Notes: generated by a model from the letters alone, not told the origin. A stretch of DNA of 64,000 bases from Candidatus Helarchaeota archaeon (GCA_013375455.1 JABXJT010000003.1:62001-126000); one strand, 5' to 3'. Counted from the first letter of the stretch, positions 25,714 to 34,737 are shown. Numbers and translations are program-made.

Positions 25714-27330
25714 TCATGCATTCTTCTCTTTTATGAGAATTTTAAATTCATCAAACAGCTCTTTCTGCATCGCTTTCAAAATCATCTCATAAACTTCATA
25801 AAAGGATTCATCATGAATTTTTCCAACTTCCTCGTGAGCCATTTCATGAGCGATTAATGGAGTGAGGAGCACTTTCACCATGAAGGGGTAGCCAATTATG
25901 CTTGAATCCTTAGCCAGCTGTATGAGCTCGCCATTTCGCTGAAGTCGAATGACCCCTGGCACGTGCTCGGCGTCATCGAGGGGATCACCCTCCATAATTT
26001 CAACTCTCAACCCTTTTTCACTGACCATTGATCTGACGACCTCAAGAACGGTTTGTTCCTCGTTAGTTAGTTCATACTCTGGGATGATCCGGCGAGGTTC
26101 AAGTATTCCGGCTAATTTTTCCCCAAATGCAGAATCAACCGAATCCACGATCATGCCGTTATCTCTAATGACTTTCATCAGCATCTCTTTGAGCCTAGGA
26201 CTCAATTCATGAACGACGACATACCCTCGCTTCTTCAATCTGTCCGCCACGAAGGTTCGTTTTTCAGCTATGAATACCACGCGTTTTTCTTGGGCGAGGG
26301 CCAAAAGCTGCTTCAACGTAAATTTCTCTTCAATTCCTACTAGTTTAAATATTCGCAAATTGTTCAGGATTGTATGATCCGAAGAAGAATGTGCGAAATC
26401 TAGCAATCTTTGTAAATCATCCGGGGTGGGATTTTCACTTAATTTACGGAGAACTGCATTGCACATTTCTGTTAGGACTTGTATGAAAATTTCATAACTT
26501 GCATTTTGCACGAGCGCATCTCGGGAGGGCGTCACTTCTAGGTTATCATAGTTAATGTACCCATTTACTCCGCCTTCTGGAGAGATTAAATTCAAAATTT
26601 TAATGTGATGAACGAAGGTCTGGATCATATTGTCATTTGCTTGGTACCCAAGAGCACCTTGGATCCCGTGTTTATTAAACGTGATAATAGCACGGCTCCC
26701 GCGGTGATTGAGGGCTTCCCCAAAACTTCTATTAATCGCTTGTCCATTCACAATGATGGGCATATCGAAAAATTGGCATACTTGCGTTAAATAATTGTAA
26801 ATACCATCAGTGTTAAACCCTGTTCTGGGAAAGCAGAGTACCGTAGAACCATGCGCTCCTACTTTTCGGCCATATGCCAAAGCCTTCGAGGGAACCTCGC
26901 TCAAACTCAATTCTTCAGCAATAAACCAGCTTTCTTTTGGGTAAACCCGTAAATACATTCGAGATCCAGTTTCCGCTTTTGTAAAGACGTAGGCTTCCGT
27001 AGTTTCCTTGAAAATCGCGAAGAAGCCGCGACCAAACACGCCCGCCCGATTTCTCGCATCCCTATCCTTCGAGGTTCCATACATCTTTAGAAGGAAATCG
27101 TCAACGTCCTTTACATTCATTCCAATACCATTATCAGTCACTTCAACCATGTTGGGGAAGATATTGACGAGGATCATCCCTTTGAAATCTAGATGGTGCT
27201 CTTGATAGTCAAGGATCGCATCTTTAGCGTTTTGAATTAATTCTCTAAACCCCGCATGTAAATCACCGTACTTGTAAATGACCTCTTCGCTGAGACTTTT
27301 ACGATCAATAGTGATTTGATGGAGTTTCAT
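25714..27330 (-). CDS. GHKL-type ATPase with C-terminal HExxH zinc-peptidase-like motif
   Basis: A 538-residue protein. Residues 1-190 are a GHKL (Hsp90/MutL/histidine kinase-like) ATP-binding domain: N-box E30...N34...D37 (RELIQNAKDAI), G1 D66-x-G-x-G70 (DNGIGM) and G2 GVFGRGF (97-103). It is followed by a linker with a probable transducer-like region. Near the end HEMAH (495-499), with H506 and D507, reads as an HExxH zincin motif, and ESFYEVYEMIL resembles the helix after such motifs in SprT/WLM-type proteases. The fusion of GHKL ATPase and protease-like site is unusual. It may be an ATP-gated peptidase or a DNA-repair factor (inference). Confidence 0.6.
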   Translation of the reverse strand: MKLHQITIDRKSLSEEVIYKYGDLHAGFRELIQNAKDAILDYQEHHLDFKGMILVNIFPNMVEVTDNGIGMNVKDVDDFLLKMYGTSKDRDARNRAGVFGRGFFAIFKETTEAYVFTKAETGSRMYLRVYPKESWFIAEELSLSEVPSKALAYGRKVGAHGSTVLCFPRTGFNTDGIYNYLTQVCQFFDMPIIVNGQAINRSFGEALNHRGSRAIITFNKHGIQGALGYQANDNMIQTFVHHIKILNLISPEGGVNGYINYDNLEVTPSRDALVQNASYEIFIQVLTEMCNAVLRKLSENPTPDDLQRLLDFAHSSSDHTILNNLRIFKLVGIEEKFTLKQLLALAQEKRVVFIAEKRTFVADRLKKRGYVVVHELSPRLKEMLMKVIRDNGMIVDSVDSAFGEKLAGILEPRRIIPEYELTNEEQTVLEVVRSMVSEKGLRVEIMEGDPLDDAEHVPGVIRLQRNGELIQLAKDSSIIGYPFMVKVLLTPLIAHEMAHEEVGKIHDESFYEVYEMILKAMQKELFDEFKILIKEKNA

Positions 27331-27417
27331 TATAAGAATTACCTTTTTTATCGATGATACTAAATATTAAAATCAAGGATCATTACTTTAATTTAATTGA
27401 GAAACTTCTCTGAGTGG

Positions 27418-28056
27418 ATGGATTTGGATCGGTATTGGCAGGATGATGGCAAGCCGTTCTTGTTTCAGAACGAACAAGTTCTTTTAACAGCGCCTGGGGT
27501 TACACCAAAAGTTGTTAGCGGCTTGAACATAAAATTGAAAGATTTAAAAAAAGGAACTTTATATATTTCCAATTTAAGAATGATATTTATTTGTGAAGTG
27601 AAAAAGAAGGCAAAAGATCCCAGGCTACGATTCGATGGGTTCTCCATCTTTTATAGTGATGTGGATTCGGCTAAAATTGTAGGGAAGGGGTCTTTGAAGG
27701 TCGAGGCGATCCTCGATAAGGGCACGCTGAAATCCAAAAAGGCGAATATCTATTTCAAGGACATTCCAAAGGACATCCAAAATGAGGCAGTCATCCGAAT
27801 TGAGGAATCGCTGAAGGATAGAGGCACGCCATCTACGGTCGACGAGCCCGTCTATGTGGAGCCAGGAAAGGAGAAGATGCAAAAGGTAGCTCCGCCCACC
27901 CCAATGTATTCCAAGAGTGTGGAATATTTGCTAGGCGATTTAGGTGAGGATGCGATTGAATTAACTTGCCCAGCCTGTGGGAGTTTGGTCACTTATCGAA
28001 TGGGCATGACGATTTGTCCAGCCTGTAAAAGAAATGTGAAGTTTATCGCGGATTGA
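27418..28056 (+). CDS. PH/GLUE-like domain protein with C-terminal zinc ribbon
   Basis: About 212 residues. The N-terminal half has NEQVLLTAPGVTPKVVSG and KKGTLYISNLRMIFICEV, the strand pattern of PH-superfamily GRAM/GLUE domains, which in eukaryotes include the N-terminal domain of ESCRT-II Vps36. The last 45 residues hold a zinc ribbon with CPACG and CPACK. In between is a charged helical linker (VIRIEESLKDR). The ATG at 27418 is preferred over TTG 27397 because a TATA-like AAATATTAAAAT around 27361 places transcription start near 27395. Membrane or ubiquitin binding is inferred from the fold, not shown. Confidence 0.55.
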   Translation: MDLDRYWQDDGKPFLFQNEQVLLTAPGVTPKVVSGLNIKLKDLKKGTLYISNLRMIFICEVKKKAKDPRLRFDGFSIFYSDVDSAKIVGKGSLKVEAILDKGTLKSKKANIYFKDIPKDIQNEAVIRIEESLKDRGTPSTVDEPVYVEPGKEKMQKVAPPTPMYSKSVEYLLGDLGEDAIELTCPACGSLVTYRMGMTICPACKRNVKFIAD

Positions 28057-28233
28057 AATCAATTTTGCAAACTCGAGCACGTTGGTGTTTACCTAATTAA
28101 ATTATTATCATTTCTACTTTCTCTATAAAATTATAAATTAAACAAAATGGTATCGAATAAATTAAAAATAATAAATAATAACAATATCAAGTAATAAAAG
28201 CGATCGAATTTCACTCCTAAAAAGGTTGGTCAC

Positions 28234-28821
28234 ATGCCCTCAAGAAGAGCCGATGGCACCCTCGTATTTAAAATCGTGTATTACGGACCCAGCCTCGCTG
28301 GGAAGACAACCAGCGTGAATTGGTTATATGAGAAGGAGGGGATCGCGGTGGGGGAGCTCACGAGCATCAAGGGGGGAAGTGGCGCGAAGGGGGGTATTGG
28401 GCAATTCGGCGGCTTCTTCGACCGTATGACTGCCAAAATCGGTAAAGTAAATCTCCAAGTTTGGAGCGTCGCAGGACGTGACGCGCACAAGGACTTGCGC
28501 AAGGTCATTCTCAAGGGCGTGGATGGCATCGTGTTCGTGTGGGATGCTCAAAAGGGGCTCTGGCGTTCGAATATAGAGTCACTGAATGAGTTAATAGGCA
28601 TCCTGCATCGGAAACTGTTGGAGATCCCGGTCACCATAATGCTCAACAAGTCCGACCTCCCCGGAACCATCACGAAAGCGAACATCGAACAGATTCTCCA
28701 GAAAGCCAGAGTCCAGGGGGATATTGTTGAAACGTCGGCCATCAATGGGACCAACGTGCGGAAAGCGTTCGATGCGTGCGTTCGCGGCATCATTCAGAAG
28801 TATCTAGCCCAAAGACAGTAA
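28234..28821 (+). CDS. MglA/Arf-like small GTPase
   Basis: A 195-residue G domain. G1 is GPSLAGKTTS, G3-like SVAGRDAH replaces DxxGQ, G4 is NKSD (with MLNKSDLP) and G5 is ETSAINGT. The Pro/Leu in the P-loop (GPSLAGKTT, compare GPGxCGKTT) and FFDRM segment place it near MglA and the Arf/Gtr-like archaeal GTPases, not near the Rab-like GTPase at 7012. The G3 aspartate is replaced by Ser-Val-Ala, which would weaken Mg2+-linked hydrolysis (family expectation). The gene is noticeably richer in G+C than its neighbours. It is downstream of the PH/GLUE-like gene on the same strand, 178 bases away. Confidence 0.8.
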   Translation: MPSRRADGTLVFKIVYYGPSLAGKTTSVNWLYEKEGIAVGELTSIKGGSGAKGGIGQFGGFFDRMTAKIGKVNLQVWSVAGRDAHKDLRKVILKGVDGIVFVWDAQKGLWRSNIESLNELIGILHRKLLEIPVTIMLNKSDLPGTITKANIEQILQKARVQGDIVETSAINGTNVRKAFDACVRGIIQKYLAQRQ

Positions 28822-28904
28822 AATTGAGCCGTCTGTTCAAATCTGGCAACGCTATTTTTCTTTTAATCAAATCATAGAATAAGCGAGATGGAAGCGGGAT
28901 ATCA

Positions 28905-29654
28905 TTAAGGAAATAAAAAGATGAGGAGGATCCCAATAGAATTATAGAGACCATGCGTGATTGCGGCAGCCAGAGAATTGTCCTTGGTGAAGTAAAACAC
29001 TAATCCTAAAACGATTCCGACAAAGAACAACGGAATGATGCGGTAGATATCTAAATGGAGTGCCGCAAAGAGGAGAGAAGCTAATAAGATTCCGATAAAG
29101 ACGGATATGTTTTTAAGCTTGCAAGAATTTTGGAGCCCTTTTTGGACGAACCCCCTTGCAAAGATTTCCTCGCAGGTACCGACAATTGCCATCATCAGAA
29201 TAATCCAAATAATTACTTCGAACCAGTTTGATGAGCGAAATAGCGCATTATAAATTTCTAAATTCGGATCGAGACCTGTTGCGAGATAATTGAGAAAATT
29301 GCCGATGTAACTCACGCCAAGGGCGAGAAACGCTCCGCCAACTGCTATCCCTAGGTGCTTGAGGGAGGGAATTTTAAAATTAAAATGACCGAGCCTTCCC
29401 TTATAATACCTAACTGCAAAAAACAGGGTAACCACTAAAATCAGGAGCTCACCGATTAGGGTTCCGATCCACACACCAGCCATGCTGCCAGTTTCTACCA
29501 CCACATGGGCATCGAAATCAATCACCCAGCCTGTCGAGCTCAGCATGCTGAATTGAATCATCGAAATTATGAAAAGGTTCATTCCAATAATGATTAAAAA
29601 GACAATTGCCGAGCTCTTCCAATCCCAGGGCGTGTCAACTTTCGATTCGGTCAA
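28905..29654 (-). CDS. CPBP-family intramembrane metalloprotease
   Basis: A 249-residue multi-pass protein of the CAAX protease/bacteriocin-processing (CPBP) family. The diagnostic motifs are EEIFARGFVQ (EExxxR), FAALH and HGLYNS, which provide the glutamate and the histidines of the metal site. There are about six to seven hydrophobic segments. Family members cleave prenylated proteins or peptides, or confer protection against bacteriocins. No prenylated partner can be named here, and the Rab-like GTPase in this window has no CAAX tail. The gene stands alone. Confidence 0.8.
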   Translation of the reverse strand: MTESKVDTPWDWKSSAIVFLIIIGMNLFIISMIQFSMLSSTGWVIDFDAHVVVETGSMAGVWIGTLIGELLILVVTLFFAVRYYKGRLGHFNFKIPSLKHLGIAVGGAFLALGVSYIGNFLNYLATGLDPNLEIYNALFRSSNWFEVIIWIILMMAIVGTCEEIFARGFVQKGLQNSCKLKNISVFIGILLASLLFAALHLDIYRIIPLFFVGIVLGLVFYFTKDNSLAAAITHGLYNSIGILLIFLFP

Positions 29655-29729
29655 TCAAGTTCATCTCTATCGAATTCACAATTGAGCGTTAAGTAAAAGA
29701 CTCTATTAAATTCCATGGAGGAAATATAT

Positions 29730-30140
29730 TTATTTATTCAGACGCCTTAGAAAATCTTCCAAATACTTCTCCCACATGGATCGAACACGCGGTAAACGTG
29801 CTAAAATCTTTCGATAAAGATTCCACTCCCGAACTATCTCTTCATTTTTCAAGATTTTTTCATTTAATATGTTTAAAGCATGTTTTCGTCCCTCACCGGA
29901 GATCGCAACGTTAGCACCAATTCCGATTAAATAATTTTTTTTCTTCAGAGTACCTATTTGTCGCGAAACAAAAGTTTTATTCCCATTAAAGCCGATTAGA
30001 TTAGTTTGGGGGAAAACTCGTTCAAAAATCTCAGAGAGCAGCAACATGTCGTTCAGATTATGAAACCGCCCCGAAGCGAATAAGATCAGTAACACTTCTT
30101 CTAGTTGCCAGATCTTTTTTTTGTCGGACAGGCTTTCCAT
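29730..30140 (-). CDS. Winged-helix-like small protein
   Basis: A 136-residue protein. Its middle, with NKTFVSRQIGTLKKKNYLIGIG followed by VAISGEGRKHALNILNEKI, fits a winged helix: recognition-helix-like RQIGTLKKKNYL and a wing around ISGEGRKHA. The C-terminal helix is basic (RKILARLPRVRSMWEKYLED). It may regulate transcription, but no target is suggested by the neighbours. The gene is preceded by an 80-base spacer from the CPBP protease gene and reads in the same direction. Confidence 0.45.
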   Translation of the reverse strand: MESLSDKKKIWQLEEVLLILFASGRFHNLNDMLLLSEIFERVFPQTNLIGFNGNKTFVSRQIGTLKKKNYLIGIGANVAISGEGRKHALNILNEKILKNEEIVREWNLYRKILARLPRVRSMWEKYLEDFLRRLNK

Positions 30141-30324
30141 AGTCTCATTTATTAATAGTCGTCCTTTCTTTAATAACTTATGTGTAATCTCTTAGAATTT
30201 ATTCGGAAAAAAATTTCGCGCGCCTTTCTTTATATTAAAAACGGGGGATCGTGTGTGGGGAATTAAAAATAAAATTCATTTGAAGCAATTAATAGTTAGC
30301 AATTTGCTACTTTTTTATAAGGAT

Positions 30325-30930
30325 TTAATTATCTAAATCAGCCTGAGCTTTTCGAATTACTTTTTCTAAACCTTCCTGTGGGTGAACTCCAACTACAATC
30401 CTCTGTTTTTTATTACCAATAAAAAAAGCGGGTACGGCTGCTATCCCCACTGAGTGAAGTTCGTGAATTGATTCCACTATTATTTTAAAATACGTTTCAT
30501 CTTTCCATTTTTGCTTTAATTCCTCTGGATCCAACCCTATTTCGCTAACAATTTCCAACAGTATTTTTTCATTTTCAATATCTTTACCGTCAAGGAAATA
30601 AGCATTGAAAATACGTTCATGACATTCATCAAATACGCCATGTTCCCTTGCGAATTCGGCAGTTTCCAAGGCTTTTCTTGTAAGTGATATATAGTTCGGG
30701 AGTTTAATTTCGATATTATTTTCTTTCGCAAGGCGCTGAACACTTTGCCAAGCCATTTTTATATACGGAGAGTCTATAGGAGGCATCATTGACCGTATAG
30801 GATGAAGATCGAATGGACGCCAAATTACATTGATATCATAGTTTTTCTTTATCCGTTTGACTATTTCGTTCGCTAGAAAGCAGAAGGGACAAAGATAGTC
30901 TGAATAAATTACAACATTTATCGTTTCCAT
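30325..30930 (-). CDS. DsbA/FrnE-like thioredoxin-fold oxidoreductase
   Basis: A 201-residue thioredoxin-fold protein of the DsbA/FrnE (2-hydroxychromene-2-carboxylate isomerase-like) type. YSDYLCPFCFLANEIVKRI carries the CPFC redox pair at C14-C17, and the GIAAVPAFFIGNKKQRIVVG segment has the conserved cis-proline (VP) and the strand that follows. There is no signal peptide, so it acts in the cytosol, perhaps reducing or isomerising disulfides. The neighbouring genes do not suggest a specific partner. Confidence 0.8.
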   Translation of the reverse strand: METINVVIYSDYLCPFCFLANEIVKRIKKNYDINVIWRPFDLHPIRSMMPPIDSPYIKMAWQSVQRLAKENNIEIKLPNYISLTRKALETAEFAREHGVFDECHERIFNAYFLDGKDIENEKILLEIVSEIGLDPEELKQKWKDETYFKIIVESIHELHSVGIAAVPAFFIGNKKQRIVVGVHPQEGLEKVIRKAQADLDN

Positions 30931-31003
30931 TGTATTTTCCTTTCAAAAATTCTATTCATTGGAATATATACTTTAAATAAGAAGATCTGATGATTTGATT
31001 TTA

Positions 31004-32482
31004 ATGGTATTATTTGCTGGGATAGATCTCGGATCGACGGGCATTCGAGGAATTATTGCAGACTCGGAAGGGAAGGTGATTATTAATATCCAAGAGCCAT
31101 TCCCGGTCGAGATATTGTATGAAGGATGCGAAAGAGAAGGTGGGAGACATGAGCAAAATACCAGAATTTGGGTTGAGAAGATTAATTCCATTCTCAAGAG
31201 AATTGGTCTTGAATTGAAAGATCTCGGATATAAATTGGACGATATTAAAGCAATTTGCTCTGATTCGACATCAGGAACGATTGTTGCTGTCGATGATTCT
31301 GGAAATCCACTCATTCCTGCCATGATGTATAATGATATCCGGGCGAAAGATGAAGCTCGCGAGATTCAAGGAGTTACAGAAGAATTTAGTAATAAAATTG
31401 GATACAAATTCAAGGCGTCATTCGCGCTCCCGAAAATGTTTTGGATAAAGAATAATTTACCAGCAATATTCAAGCGAACTTATAAATTTCTACATGCGAA
31501 CGACTTCCTTGTAGGTCTTTTATCGAATGAATATTTTCATTCTGATTCGAGCAATTGCTTGAAAGCAGGGTATGACTTCCTCGATCGGCAATGGCCAGAT
31601 TTTATTGAGCGAGATGTAGGAATTTCTCCTGAAAAATTGCCAGAAGTTGCACCGCCAGGAAAAATCGTGGGGAAAACTTCAGAAAAACTAGAAAAATTGA
31701 CGGGATTTCCAGCAGGCACGCTGATTGTTAGCGGAATGACAGATTCAACTATGGCTTTAATCGCCTCTGGGGCGTCAAGTCCGGGGGATATTTTCTCGTC
31801 TTTGGGAACTACATTAGTAACACGAGTCCTCAGTCGCGAACTCATTCGTGATCCACAGGGGAGAGTATATTGTCACGTGCTTCCAGGAAAAATTCCGATT
31901 TATTTGCCAGGAGGGGCGAGTTCAGTAGGAGCGGAATGCCTACAAGCATATTTTCCCAATGTGAATTATGAATTATATGACCAGAAAGCATTAGAGATAT
32001 TTCCAGCAGAATCAATAACTTATCCGCTCGTGAAGAAGGGAGAACGATTTCCGTTTGTGAATAACGATGCCGAACATTTTTATCAAGGATCGGCTGAAAA
32101 ATTCGAGAAATATACGGCTTATCTACAGGCAGTCGCGTTTGTGGAACGCTTAAGTATTGAAACTCTCGGAGGTTTAGGAGCAGAAATCGGTGATCGAGTC
32201 TTTACTATCGGAGGTGCAGTAAAATCGAAGCCTTGGTTACAAATCCGGGCAGATGTACTACAAAAACCTGTTTTTCGCCCAAAAATTATTGAGGCCGCTT
32301 ATGGCGCCGCCATTTTAGCAGCATCCACAGTATCTTATAATGGAAATTTATCAAAAACAATTGAAAAATTCGTGCAACCGGACCTCATTCTTCAACCGCG
32401 GGCTGAGTTAAGAGCAAAAATAGAAGAAAAATATCATAAATTCATAACACAAATTAGAAAAAGATATCAATTACAAATTTGA
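31004..32482 (+). CDS. FGGY-family carbohydrate kinase (xylulokinase-like)
   Basis: A 492-residue FGGY kinase. The N-terminal phosphate-1 motif AGIDLGSTGIRGII is typical of the sugar-kinase/Hsc70 superfamily. The second domain carries SGMTDSTMALIASGASSPGDIFSSLGTT and the adenosine motif GGAVKSKPWLQIRADVL. The family phosphorylates xylulose, ribulose, fuculose, glycerol and related polyols, and this one is most like the xylulokinase branch. A class II aldolase gene follows 21 bases later, so the kinase product may be cleaved by that enzyme. I use ATG 31004, since the TTG at 30995 would add three residues. Confidence 0.8.
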   Translation: MVLFAGIDLGSTGIRGIIADSEGKVIINIQEPFPVEILYEGCEREGGRHEQNTRIWVEKINSILKRIGLELKDLGYKLDDIKAICSDSTSGTIVAVDDSGNPLIPAMMYNDIRAKDEAREIQGVTEEFSNKIGYKFKASFALPKMFWIKNNLPAIFKRTYKFLHANDFLVGLLSNEYFHSDSSNCLKAGYDFLDRQWPDFIERDVGISPEKLPEVAPPGKIVGKTSEKLEKLTGFPAGTLIVSGMTDSTMALIASGASSPGDIFSSLGTTLVTRVLSRELIRDPQGRVYCHVLPGKIPIYLPGGASSVGAECLQAYFPNVNYELYDQKALEIFPAESITYPLVKKGERFPFVNNDAEHFYQGSAEKFEKYTAYLQAVAFVERLSIETLGGLGAEIGDRVFTIGGAVKSKPWLQIRADVLQKPVFRPKIIEAAYGAAILAASTVSYNGNLSKTIEKFVQPDLILQPRAELRAKIEEKYHKFITQIRKRYQLQI

Positions 32483-32503
32483 TGAAGACCTTTAGGGATT
32501 AAA

Positions 32504-33178
32504 ATGAGTTCTAATCTTAAGAAGAAGAAGAAATTATTGTTAGAAGTTAGTAGGCAGATGCAAAAGGAGGGATTGGTTGTAGGTCCTGGAGGAAATACAT
32601 CGATTAAGGATGAGAAAGGAGTAATGTGGATTTCACCCTCGGGTATTCCATTCATGGAAATGACAATTGACGATTTTGTGCCATTGGATGTGGCCACAGG
32701 AAAATTAATTGATTCACGATTAATGCCCTCCTCTGAAGTTCCACTCCATTTATTAATCTACCAAGCAAGACCAGATGTTAATTGTATCATCCATGCCCAT
32801 CCCCCCTACGTTATTTCACTTTCAGCGGTAGATATTCAGATTGAACCTTTATTCCCTGATTTTGTGGTTTATTTGGGAGATTTCGTGCCTCAAATCCCGT
32901 ATGTTACTCCGTGTACTGAAGAAATGGGACAACTGGTAGCTCAACATATTAAAAAAACGCCAAGCTGTGTCTTAAACAATCATGGAGCCGTCACGGTCGG
33001 AACCTCCATTAAAGAGGCCTATACGCGAATGCAAGTCTTGGAAGCTGGGGCCCAAATCCTATTCCAAGCTAAATTACTTGGCAAGCCTCGTGTCCTAACC
33101 AAAGTAGAGGCACGAGCCATTTTAAATCTCGATATCGAGCAGTATCGGAAAAAATTACTGCGCGAGTCTGATAAATAA
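32504..33178 (+). CDS. Class II aldolase/adducin-family protein
   Basis: A 224-residue class II (zinc-dependent) aldolase. GPGGNTSIKDEKGVMWISPSG forms the phosphate-binding loop, HAHPPYV gives two zinc-ligand histidines, and NNHGAVTVG the third region; E in PSSEVPLHLLIY would be the catalytic acid. Family members are L-fuculose-1-phosphate aldolase, L-ribulose-5-phosphate 4-epimerase and 5-deoxyribulose-1-phosphate aldolase. Beside a FGGY kinase, the likeliest job is to split a ketose 1-phosphate to DHAP and an aldehyde, but the exact sugar is unknown. It is probably in one operon with the kinase. Confidence 0.8.
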   Translation: MSSNLKKKKKLLLEVSRQMQKEGLVVGPGGNTSIKDEKGVMWISPSGIPFMEMTIDDFVPLDVATGKLIDSRLMPSSEVPLHLLIYQARPDVNCIIHAHPPYVISLSAVDIQIEPLFPDFVVYLGDFVPQIPYVTPCTEEMGQLVAQHIKKTPSCVLNNHGAVTVGTSIKEAYTRMQVLEAGAQILFQAKLLGKPRVLTKVEARAILNLDIEQYRKKLLRESDK

Positions 33179-33189
33179 GTCATAGAAGC

Positions 33190-34104
33190 TTAAAGCCAGG
33201 TCACTTTGGCAGGTTGACGCGGGGGAATTCGATAATATTTAACTTGCGGAATTCCTACTGCTAAAGTGTAACCTACAATATGATGTTTCGGGAGATTAAC
33301 AAGTTTCTTAACATTTTCGACTACATTTAATGCAAAAGTTGCGATCCCTAAAGAACAAGTTCCTAATCCTAAAAGTTTAGCAGCTAACATAATATGAGAA
33401 GCTGCAATGGAACAATCCTCAATCAGTGTCGTTGTTTTTTTAGACGCGTGGATAATAATCAGTTCGCCATTCCAGCGCCAAAAATCTTCCCCTTGTTCCA
33501 TCCCCTTTAGCATAATTGGAAATCCGGGAATGATAAGATCTTTTAATATATTTAATGCCGGTTTAGGTATTGTTTTTTTAAATTCCTTAAACTTGCTCTT
33601 ATCTTTATAGAGTGCCACAAGATCTATAAATCCTTGCGTTACTTCATCCGAAAACTGTTTTAAACGTTCTTGATTCCGGACAATAGTAAAGTGGACTAAT
33701 TGATCATTATGTCCCGTGGGTGAATACCTTCCGGCTTCTAATAACTTGTTCCATAGATCTTCTGGAACAGGATCTTTTTTGAACTGTCTTACTGATCTTC
33801 GCGCCATTATTGAATTCATTAAAGAATCGTATGAGGGGATCTTGAAGTCTTTTGAAATTTCTATCACCTGATCAAGAGGAAATTTCTTTAACTTAATGGC
33901 ATTAACTGGACAAACAGCAACACAATGACCACATTCCATGCATAAAATATCTGCTGCTCGACTCACGACTAATTTTTCGCCCCTAACATGATAAAGTCTA
34001 AGGGGACATTCACGAACACAAGATCCACACTTAGTACAAAGATCGAGATCTACTTCAAGTTTAGAATTTGTAAAATGCCCGAGATCCGTTTCTAATTTGG
34101 ACAA
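33190..34104 (-). CDS. Nitroreductase-family protein with N-terminal 2x4Fe-4S ferredoxin domain
   Basis: A 304-residue fusion. Residues 17-75 carry two 4Fe-4S motifs, CTKCGSCVRECP and CMECGHCVAVCP. The rest is a nitroreductase-fold flavoprotein domain with MARRSVRQFK (FMN phosphate-binding), SPTGHNDQLVHF and the final LVNLPKHHIVGYTLAVGIPQ. The architecture is common in anaerobic archaea and bacteria and implies electron transfer from the clusters to FMN, but the acceptor substrate is not known. It is convergent with the aldolase gene. Confidence 0.85.
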   Translation of the reverse strand: MSKLETDLGHFTNSKLEVDLDLCTKCGSCVRECPLRLYHVRGEKLVVSRAADILCMECGHCVAVCPVNAIKLKKFPLDQVIEISKDFKIPSYDSLMNSIMARRSVRQFKKDPVPEDLWNKLLEAGRYSPTGHNDQLVHFTIVRNQERLKQFSDEVTQGFIDLVALYKDKSKFKEFKKTIPKPALNILKDLIIPGFPIMLKGMEQGEDFWRWNGELIIIHASKKTTTLIEDCSIAASHIMLAAKLLGLGTCSLGIATFALNVVENVKKLVNLPKHHIVGYTLAVGIPQVKYYRIPPRQPAKVTWL

Positions 34105-34244
34105 TCCTTTTCTACCTGCTTCATTTCTATACCGATAGATTAGGATAAAATAACCTAAAAATTCTTTTAAAAATTCTCCTTAATTCTAAAATTATCAGTT
34201 TTGTAAATAATAAAAACCCAATAACAAATCCTTCGAATCTGATA

Positions 34245-34267
34245 TTTCACCCTTTAAGAGGGTGAAA
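34245..34267. repeat. Perfect 9-bp hairpin between divergent regions
   Basis: TTTCACCCT (34245-34253) and AGGGTGAAA (34259-34267) form a perfect stem around a TTAAG loop, 140 bases upstream of the nitroreductase start and 55 bases beyond the PIN-domain stop. It might be an operator or a terminator of the toxin gene. Confidence 0.5.
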
Positions 34268-34321
34268 GATAAGATGAGATGGCGTTACTTACCCCAGAGG
34301 GATCAGCCCAATAAAATAAAG

Positions 34322-34735
34322 TTAAAGTTCGAACGCCCTTACGACATCTCGTAATGATTGCGTCTTAACACCTTTTAACTCAAAGAATTCTTTATCGCCT
34401 GTAATAATGGGCAACTTAGTAAAATAGTGTGCCGCTAATATTGGAGCATCTTTAAATGAAATATTTTGTTTGGCCTTCTCGTAAAAATTTGCATACAACT
34501 TATTACTTAACCAGGTTATAGGTAGTGTTTCAAGAGTGAATTTTACTTCTTTTTCACTGTAATCTAATTTATTCTTAAGATTTCGAGTTAGTTCTTCTTT
34601 CACTTCTTCAGGCGCAAATAATTCAATTTTCCTTTCAAGTGCTAAATCAATTATCTTTCCTGCAATTGAATCGGGAGAATATAAGGCAGAAAATAAAATA
34701 TTGGTATCTACAACGAATTTTTTGCCAGTAGCCAA
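34322..34735 (-). CDS. PIN-domain ribonuclease (VapC-like toxin)
   Basis: A 137-residue PIN domain: the N-terminal VVDTNILFSALYSP holds the first catalytic aspartate, E in EEVKEELTRNL the second acid, FKDAPILAAH the third, and ITGDKEF the last. The catalytic metal site of such enzymes cuts tRNA, rRNA or mRNA. The gene begins three bases after a small ribbon-helix-like gene (34738-34968), the standard order of a VapBC-type toxin-antitoxin pair. Confidence 0.8.
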   Translation of the reverse strand: MATGKKFVVDTNILFSALYSPDSIAGKIIDLALERKIELFAPEEVKEELTRNLKNKLDYSEKEVKFTLETLPITWLSNKLYANFYEKAKQNISFKDAPILAAHYFTKLPIITGDKEFFELKGVKTQSLRDVVRAFEL

Positions 34736-34737
34736 TA

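Noticed and set aside
28281..28793. Several frames on the minus strand over the MglA-like GTPase
   Set aside because: They are complements of a well-supported G-domain gene whose higher G+C content keeps other frames open.
34278..34300. Sequence TTACTTACCCCAGAGG resembling the pseudogene front at 15805
   Set aside because: The match is only about 15 bases and surrounding sequence does not agree, so it may be chance.
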